This document shows positions 59,595 to 64,000 of a stretch of 64,000 nt of DNA, piece by piece. The position numbers and the translations under genes are program-made. Each line of letters starts with the position of its first letter. The stretch's first letter is position 1. Source of the stretch: Noviherbaspirillum_A sp047237965 (GTDB lineage: Bacteria; Pseudomonadota; Gammaproteobacteria; Burkholderiales; Burkholderiaceae_D). The notes under the pieces were generated by a model that searched no databases, had not been told where the DNA came from, and saw only the letters and a program-made list of their open reading frames with translations. The DNA is taken from assembly GCF_047237965.1 (NCBI RefSeq), contig NZ_JBDFLX010000001.1:2170001-2234000 (forward strand), in the 5' to 3' direction.

Positions 59595-61496
59595 ATGAAT
59601 GCACAGATACAGCAGGCGCGACGCGCCATCCAGCCGCTTTCCGACCAGCTCATTTCCCAGATCGCCGCCGGCGAAGTCATCGAGCGCCCCGCCGCAGTGG
59701 TCAAGGAACTGCTGGAAAACGCGCTCGACGCCGGCGCCACCCAGATCACGATCAAGCTCGACCAGGGCGGCGTCAAGCGCATCGCCATCTGCGACAACGG
59801 CCGCGGCATTCCGCCTGAGGAAATGCCGCTGGCCCTGGCGCGCCATGCCACTTCCAAGATCGCCTCACTGTCCGACCTGGAAAGCGTGCTGTCGCTGGGC
59901 TTTCGCGGCGAGGCGCTGGCTTCCATCGCCTCGGTGGCCCAGGTCACGCTGACCTCGCGCACGCCCGACGCGGCGCATGCCTGGGAAATCGCGCCCGGCG
60001 CCCGCGAGCCGGCGCCGGCATCCGGCGCGGTCGGCACCACGATCGATGTGCAGGACCTGTATTTCAATACGCCGGCGCGGCGCAAGTTCCTGAAGTCGGA
60101 ACAGACCGAGTACGGCCACTGCGTGGAAGTCGTGCGCCGCATCGCGCTGGCGCGGCCGGATGTCGCCTTCACCCTGAGCCACAACGGCCGCACCGCCGAG
60201 CACTGGACCGCCTGCGAGATGGACAAGCGCAGCGCACAGTTGCTGGGCGACGACTTCGCCCGCGCCAGGCTGCCACTGGAGGAAGCCAGCGGCGTGCTGC
60301 GCATCCACGGCTTTGCCGGGCTGCCCACCGCCGCCCGGCTGCGCGCCGACGCCCAGTACTTCTACGTCAACGGCCGCTTCGTGCGCGACAAGCTGCTCAC
60401 GCACGCGGTGCGCGCCGCCTACCAGGACGTGCTGCATGGCGACCGCTATCCGTCCTATGTGCTGCGGCTGGACCTGGACCCGACCCTGGTCGACGTGAAC
60501 GTGCATCCGTCCAAGATCGAGGTGCGCTTCCGCGACGGCCGGGCGGTGCACCAGTTCGTGTTCCACGCCGTGAGCCGGGCGCTGGCCCAGACCTCGGCCA
60601 CCGCCGCCGGCGCCGCGCCGGCGCCGCAGCCGGCCGCCACACTGGCGGGCACGGCGCCCTGGCGGCCGCAGCCGCAGCAGCAGGCCACGTTCGCGTCGCA
60701 GTTCACGCCGCGCTTCGGCGATACCGGCAGCGGCGGCGGCGTGGCCCAGTCCACCGCCAGTTACGGTGCGCTGTTTTCGGACCTGAAGCCGGCCGGCGAC
60801 GCCAGGCCAGCCAGCCTGTTCGACGCCGGCGACCTGGCCGCTTCCGCATCGACAGCCTTCGCCGCGCCAGCCGCCCATGCCCAGTCCCAGGCCGGGAATG
60901 CGGATGCCGAGGAATTCCCGCTGGGCTTCGCGCTGGCCCAGCTGCACGGCATCTTCGTGCTGGCGCAGAACGCGGCCGGCCTGGTGCTGGTGGACATGCA
61001 TGCGGCCCATGAACGCATCCTGTACGAGGAATTCAAGCGCTCGCTGGACGCGGACGCGGTGCAGGTGCAGCCGCTGCTGATCCCGGTGACCTTCTTCGCC
61101 GACCCGGTCGAGGTCGGCGCCGTCGAGGAAAACCGCGAGACGCTGGAAGCGCTCGGCTTCGACATCGCGGTGATGTCGCCCACCACGCTGGCGGTGCGGG
61201 CAATTCCCGTGCTGCTGAAGAATGCCGACGCCCAGGGCCTGGCGCGCGACGTGCTGCGCGATTTGCGCGAATACGGCGGCTCGCGGGTGCTGGTCGAGCG
61301 CCGCAACGAATTGCTGGGCACGCTGGCCTGCCATACCGCGGTGCGCGCCAACCGGGCGCTGACGGTGCCGGAAATGAATGCGCTGCTGCGCCAGATGGAA
61401 GCCACCGAGCGCGCCGACCAGTGCAACCATGGCCGGCCGACCTGGGTGCAGCTTGGGCTGTCCGAGCTCGACCGCCTGTTCCTGCGCGGCCAATAG
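59595..61496 (+). CDS. mutL: DNA mismatch repair protein MutL
   Basis: 633 residues from the ATG at 59595. GHKL ATPase: 'LISQIAAGEVIERPAAVVKE', 'LLENALDAGATQITI', 'CDNGRGIPPEEMPLALARHA' and 'GFRGEALASIASVA'. A variable Ala/Pro/Gln-rich linker (about 330-440) joins the C-terminal dimer domain. That domain carries DMHAAHERILYE from residue 467, which fits the DQHA(X)2E(X)4E endonuclease motif, so this is probably a nicking MutL of the MutH-independent type. The stop is 1 bp from the miaA start. Confidence 0.96.
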   Translation: MNAQIQQARRAIQPLSDQLISQIAAGEVIERPAAVVKELLENALDAGATQITIKLDQGGVKRIAICDNGRGIPPEEMPLALARHATSKIASLSDLESVLSLGFRGEALASIASVAQVTLTSRTPDAAHAWEIAPGAREPAPASGAVGTTIDVQDLYFNTPARRKFLKSEQTEYGHCVEVVRRIALARPDVAFTLSHNGRTAEHWTACEMDKRSAQLLGDDFARARLPLEEASGVLRIHGFAGLPTAARLRADAQYFYVNGRFVRDKLLTHAVRAAYQDVLHGDRYPSYVLRLDLDPTLVDVNVHPSKIEVRFRDGRAVHQFVFHAVSRALAQTSATAAGAAPAPQPAATLAGTAPWRPQPQQQATFASQFTPRFGDTGSGGGVAQSTASYGALFSDLKPAGDARPASLFDAGDLAASASTAFAAPAAHAQSQAGNADAEEFPLGFALAQLHGIFVLAQNAAGLVLVDMHAAHERILYEEFKRSLDADAVQVQPLLIPVTFFADPVEVGAVEENRETLEALGFDIAVMSPTTLAVRAIPVLLKNADAQGLARDVLRDLREYGGSRVLVERRNELLGTLACHTAVRANRALTVPEMNALLRQMEATERADQCNHGRPTWVQLGLSELDRLFLRGQ

Positions 61497-61497
61497 C

Positions 61498-62457
61498 ATG
61501 AGCGACCCGACAAGCCAGGCGCTGCCGCTGGCGGTGGCCATCATGGGCCCGACCGCGTCCGGCAAGACCGGCGCGGCACTGGAGATTGCGCGCCGGCGGC
61601 CCTGCGAAATCATCTCGGTCGACTCGGCCCTGGTCTACCGCGGCATGGATATCGGCACCGCCAAGCCCACGCCGGAGGAACTGGCGGCGGCGCCGCATCA
61701 CCTGATCGACATCATCGACCCGGCCCAGAGCTACTCGGTGATGCAATTCCGCGACGACGCGCTGCGCCTGGTGCGGGAGATTCAAGGCCGCGGCGCGCTG
61801 CCGCTCTTGGTCGGCGGCACCATGCTCTATTTCAAGGCGCTGCGCGACGGCCTGGACGACCTGCCGCGCGCCGACCCGGCGCTGCGCGCCGAACTCGACC
61901 GCGACGCCGCCGAACTCGGCATGCCGGCGTTGCACGCCCGCCTGGCCGAACTCGATCCGCCGACCGCGGCGCGCCTGAAGCCCAATGACAGCCAGCGCAT
62001 CCAGCGCGCGCTGGAAGTCATCCGCCTGACCGGCCAGCCGATGTCGGCACTACTGGCCAAGGCGCCGCCCGCCGCCCTGCCCTTCCGCCTGCTGCCGATC
62101 GCGCTGGAACCTTCCGACCGCGCCCAGCTGCATGCCCGCATCGCAGCGCGTTTCGATGCGATGCTGGAGGCGCCGGGCGGCGGCCTGCTGGAAGAAGTGC
62201 GCCGCCTGCGGGCCCGGGGCGACCTGCATCCCGAGTTGCCGTCCATGCGCTGCGTCGGCTACCGCCAGGCCTGGGAATACCTGGATGGCGAGATCGACCA
62301 GGCAGCGCTGCGCGACAAGGGCATCGCCGCCACCCGCCAGCTGGCAAAGCGGCAGCTGACCTGGCTGCGTTCCATGCCCGACCGCATCGTGGTGGATTGC
62401 CTGCAGACGACGCCGGCGGAACGGGTTCTGAAACAGATCGACGCGGCGCAGGCGTGA
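61498..62457 (+). CDS. miaA: tRNA dimethylallyltransferase
   Basis: 319 residues from the ATG at 61498. Adds the dimethylallyl group to A37 of UNN-decoding tRNAs. P-loop 'IMGPTASGKTGAALEIARRR', 'IISVDSALVYRGMDIGTAKP', 'HHLIDIIDPAQSYSVMQFRD', 'LPLLVGGTMLYFKAL' and 'NDSQRIQRALEVIRLTGQP' are all typical. One base separates it from the mutL stop, so they form an operon. Confidence 0.97.
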   Translation: MSDPTSQALPLAVAIMGPTASGKTGAALEIARRRPCEIISVDSALVYRGMDIGTAKPTPEELAAAPHHLIDIIDPAQSYSVMQFRDDALRLVREIQGRGALPLLVGGTMLYFKALRDGLDDLPRADPALRAELDRDAAELGMPALHARLAELDPPTAARLKPNDSQRIQRALEVIRLTGQPMSALLAKAPPAALPFRLLPIALEPSDRAQLHARIAARFDAMLEAPGGGLLEEVRRLRARGDLHPELPSMRCVGYRQAWEYLDGEIDQAALRDKGIAATRQLAKRQLTWLRSMPDRIVVDCLQTTPAERVLKQIDAAQA

Positions 62458-62526
62458 TTTTGCATCCCTGGTGCAACTTATGGCTTGACAGTTCCAGCCA
62501 AACCGGTCAGAATCTCGTGCTCGTTT

Positions 62527-62603
62527 GGTGATATAGCTCAGTTGGTTAGAGCACAGCACTCATAATGCTGGGGTCGGTGGTTCAAGTCCACCTATCACCA
62601 CCA
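62527..62603 (+). tRNA. tRNA-Met (anticodon CAT, elongator type)
   Basis: Complete cloverleaf with CCA encoded (62601-62603). The acceptor stem is GGTGATA/TATCACC. The anticodon stem CAGCA/TGCTG holds the loop CTCATAA, and the T loop is TTCAAGT. There is no run of three G-C pairs in the anticodon stem, so it is not the initiator. Ile2 (lysidine-modified CAT) cannot be fully excluded, but the sequence agrees with betaproteobacterial elongator Met tRNA. Confidence 0.93.
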
Positions 62604-62611
62604 GAAATACC

Positions 62612-62643
62612 AAGGCCGCTGATTCGCAAGGATCAGCGGCCTT
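62612..62643 (+). terminator. Rho-independent terminator after tRNA-Met
   Basis: Perfect 12-bp stem AAGGCCGCTGAT / ATCAGCGGCCTT with loop TCGCAAGG, followed by TCTGTTT. It starts 8 bp after the tRNA CCA and may also serve the leftward porin gene that ends at 62692. Confidence 0.85.
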
Positions 62644-62691
62644 TCTGTTTCGGCACAGCGAAAAGCCGTGCCTGGCGGACGCGGCCGTCCG

Positions 62692-64000
62692 TCAAAACGC
62701 CAAATGCATCCTCGCCGAGGCCACCGACACCGGCCCCCTGTCACGGTTGTAGCCGGGGTTGATGATGCGCTGGTAATCCAGGCTGAGCCAGGCGCTTCTG
62801 GCCAGGCGCAGGCTGTAATAGATCTCGCCGATGCGCTCGCGGCCATAGTTCAGCGCGCCGTCGCCCAGGAAGGCGCCGAGGCCGCCGGCGGCCAGGTAGC
62901 GCTGGTGGGCCGGACTCAGGCCATTGAATGCCACCGCCATTCCCAGCGTGTCGTCCGCGCGCGACCATGCGCGTCCCTTGATCGATACGCCGGTCGACAG
63001 CGACTGGTCGATCTCGGTGAAGGCATAGGTCTCGGTGCGGCCGTCATGCCTGCTTGCGCGGGCGAAGATGCCAATGTCGTCCCACACTTCCTGCTCGAAC
63101 GCCAATGCCACGCCGCGCTTGGATTGCTCGCGCCGCACCGCGGACAGGTCGGGGATGGCGCCGGCGGCGCTGGCGATGGCGTCGTCGAAAGCGCCCATGC
63201 GAGCATGGTTGCGGAACAGCAGCAAGCGCGTTTGCCCCGGCCGGCCAGCCAGCTGGTGCGCATGCTCGATCTCGATCTGGTCGCCGTAGTGGCGTCCGAT
63301 GCGCCTGTCCAGCGCCAGGCCGTTGGACTGGGCAGGCTGCATGAAACGGCCGGCCCGGAATGCCCAGTCGTCCCGGTAGTACTCCAGCGCGGCGCCCCAG
63401 GAATAACCGCGCGCATCGGCGGCGAAATCGTAGGCGCCATGGGTCAGGAAGACCCAGTTCATGAACTGGGTGCGGGCGTCGTGCGCATAGCTGCTGGGGT
63501 CGAATACGTCGGTGACGGCCAGGTTGCCGGCGGTGAGCACCAGGCGTTCCTGCTTCGTTGTCATGGCGAACTGGTTGGCCTCGCCTTCCACCGGCAGGTC
63601 CTCGCCGCCCAGTGCCCAGGTCTTGCGCAGGAAAAGTCGCGACCGGTACAGGGTCGGATTCGGGCCGCTGACCTTCTGCTGCTCGCCGTTGGGAAAGCCG
63701 CCAAAGCCGTGCAGGCCGGAAAACGCCACGCCCTGCACCAGCTCGGGGTTGAACCAGATTTCCAGATCGGATGCCGGGCGCCAGCCAAGATAGGCGGTGC
63801 TGCTGAAGGTATAGGCTTTTTCCCTGCCGGGCAGCAGGCTGTTGGGACCGCTGTAGGCTGCCCTGAACGAGGGCTTCTGCTGCCAGATATAGGTGGCCTG
63901 AAAGCGGGCATCCCAGCGCTTGTCCTGCTCTGCTTGCTGGTCCGCTTGCTGGTCCGGTTTCTGATCCGCCTGCTGGGCGTGGACGGTGCAGGCGCCGAAA
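62692..64000 (-). CDS. OprB-type carbohydrate-selective porin (partial, N-terminus off the right edge)
   Basis: The reverse strand is open from the window edge to a stop at 62692, about 435 codons; internal ATGs are not the true start. The visible N-terminus ends a signal peptide ('FGACTVHA') and then has a Gln/Asp-rich stretch ('QQADQKPDQQADQQAEQDK'). The barrel follows: 'ATYIWQQKPSFRAAYSGPNS', 'GGFPNGEQQKVSGPNPTLYR', 'GLSPAHQRYLAAGGLGAFLG', 'LNYGRERIGEIYYSLRLARS' and a final 'ASARMHLAF' with C-terminal Phe. These are hallmarks of OprB porins, which admit glucose and other sugars across the outer membrane. Confidence 0.88.
   Translation of the reverse strand, partial: FGACTVHAQQADQKPDQQADQQAEQDKRWDARFQATYIWQQKPSFRAAYSGPNSLLPGREKAYTFSSTAYLGWRPASDLEIWFNPELVQGVAFSGLHGFGGFPNGEQQKVSGPNPTLYRSRLFLRKTWALGGEDLPVEGEANQFAMTTKQERLVLTAGNLAVTDVFDPSSYAHDARTQFMNWVFLTHGAYDFAADARGYSWGAALEYYRDDWAFRAGRFMQPAQSNGLALDRRIGRHYGDQIEIEHAHQLAGRPGQTRLLLFRNHARMGAFDDAIASAAGAIPDLSAVRREQSKRGVALAFEQEVWDDIGIFARASRHDGRTETYAFTEIDQSLSTGVSIKGRAWSRADDTLGMAVAFNGLSPAHQRYLAAGGLGAFLGDGALNYGRERIGEIYYSLRLARSAWLSLDYQRIINPGYNRDRGPVSVASARMHLAF

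Noticed and set aside
62527..62603. Initiator tRNA-fMet
   Set aside because: The anticodon stem lacks the three consecutive G-C pairs of initiators, and the acceptor stem starts with a G-C pair.

Overview
The window is high-GC, densely coded DNA from a betaproteobacterium of the order Burkholderiales. Gene order and protein sequence suggest family Oxalobacteraceae (Herbaspirillum / Noviherbaspirillum / Massilia type). Supporting marks are the order yqgE-ruvX-pyrR-pyrB-pyrC', the rubredoxin-pilG-pilH-pilI-pilJ-chpA block beside a thiD-like gene and hemL, and the mutL-miaA pair. The family placement is inference; no rRNA gene is present.

Region 1 (1-13.7 kb) is a surface-polysaccharide locus read leftward and visibly richer in A+T than the rest. 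It runs rfbB-rfbA-rfbC-rfbD (dTDP-L-rhamnose), wzm-wzt (ABC exporter with a C-terminal glycan-binding domain), an 812-residue methyltransferase/coiled-coil/glycosyltransferase fusion, a WbsX-type protein, wecB and a TuaH-like glycosyltransferase. After a gap of about 800 bp without a gene comes the 5' part of an LTA-synthase/phosphoglycerol-transferase-like membrane sulfatase, cut by the window edge. The set fits ABC-exported, possibly end-capped O-antigen or capsule. An intact IS3-family (IS2-group) element with a 5-bp target duplication separates this locus from apaH.

Region 2 (15.2-22.3 kb) is housekeeping: apaH, then a leftward operon yqgE-ruvX-pyrR-pyrB-pyrC'-plsC, where the dihydroorotase homologue lacks its zinc His-X-His, and phrB photolyase.

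Region 3 (22.4-36.4 kb) is the type IV pilus Chp chemosensory system (pilG, pilH, pilI, pilJ and a 2013-residue ChpA), rubredoxin, a divergent ThiD-like protein, hemL and a DUF4136 lipoprotein.

Region 4 (35.6-39.6 kb) is a nitrate-type ABC transporter (nrtA-nrtB-nrtD) behind a NasT-like ANTAR antiterminator. The gap between nasT and nrtA carries a near-consensus sigma-54 promoter, then two hairpins with A1/G4 hexaloops and an overlapping terminator-like hairpin. This is the architecture of an ANTAR-controlled leader.

Region 5 (39.6-46.0 kb) holds tsaD, plsY, a YbaK deacylase, an EEP-family hydrolase, small proteins, xerD, ogt and a DUF155 protein. Region 6 (46.0-48.4 kb) is two head-to-head copies of a long intergenic repeat with hexanucleotide arrays at their outer ends. 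One copy is split by an IS481-family element flanked by a 6-bp duplication.

Region 7 (48.4-54.2 kb) is a C4-dicarboxylate-type TRAP transporter (dctP-dctQ-dctM) divergent from its likely two-component system (dctS-dctR). Region 8 (54.2-64 kb) holds a HAD phosphatase, an AEC permease, queG, tsaE-amiC, a DedA protein, mutL-miaA, tRNA-Met with a terminator, and a partial OprB-type porin running off the right edge.
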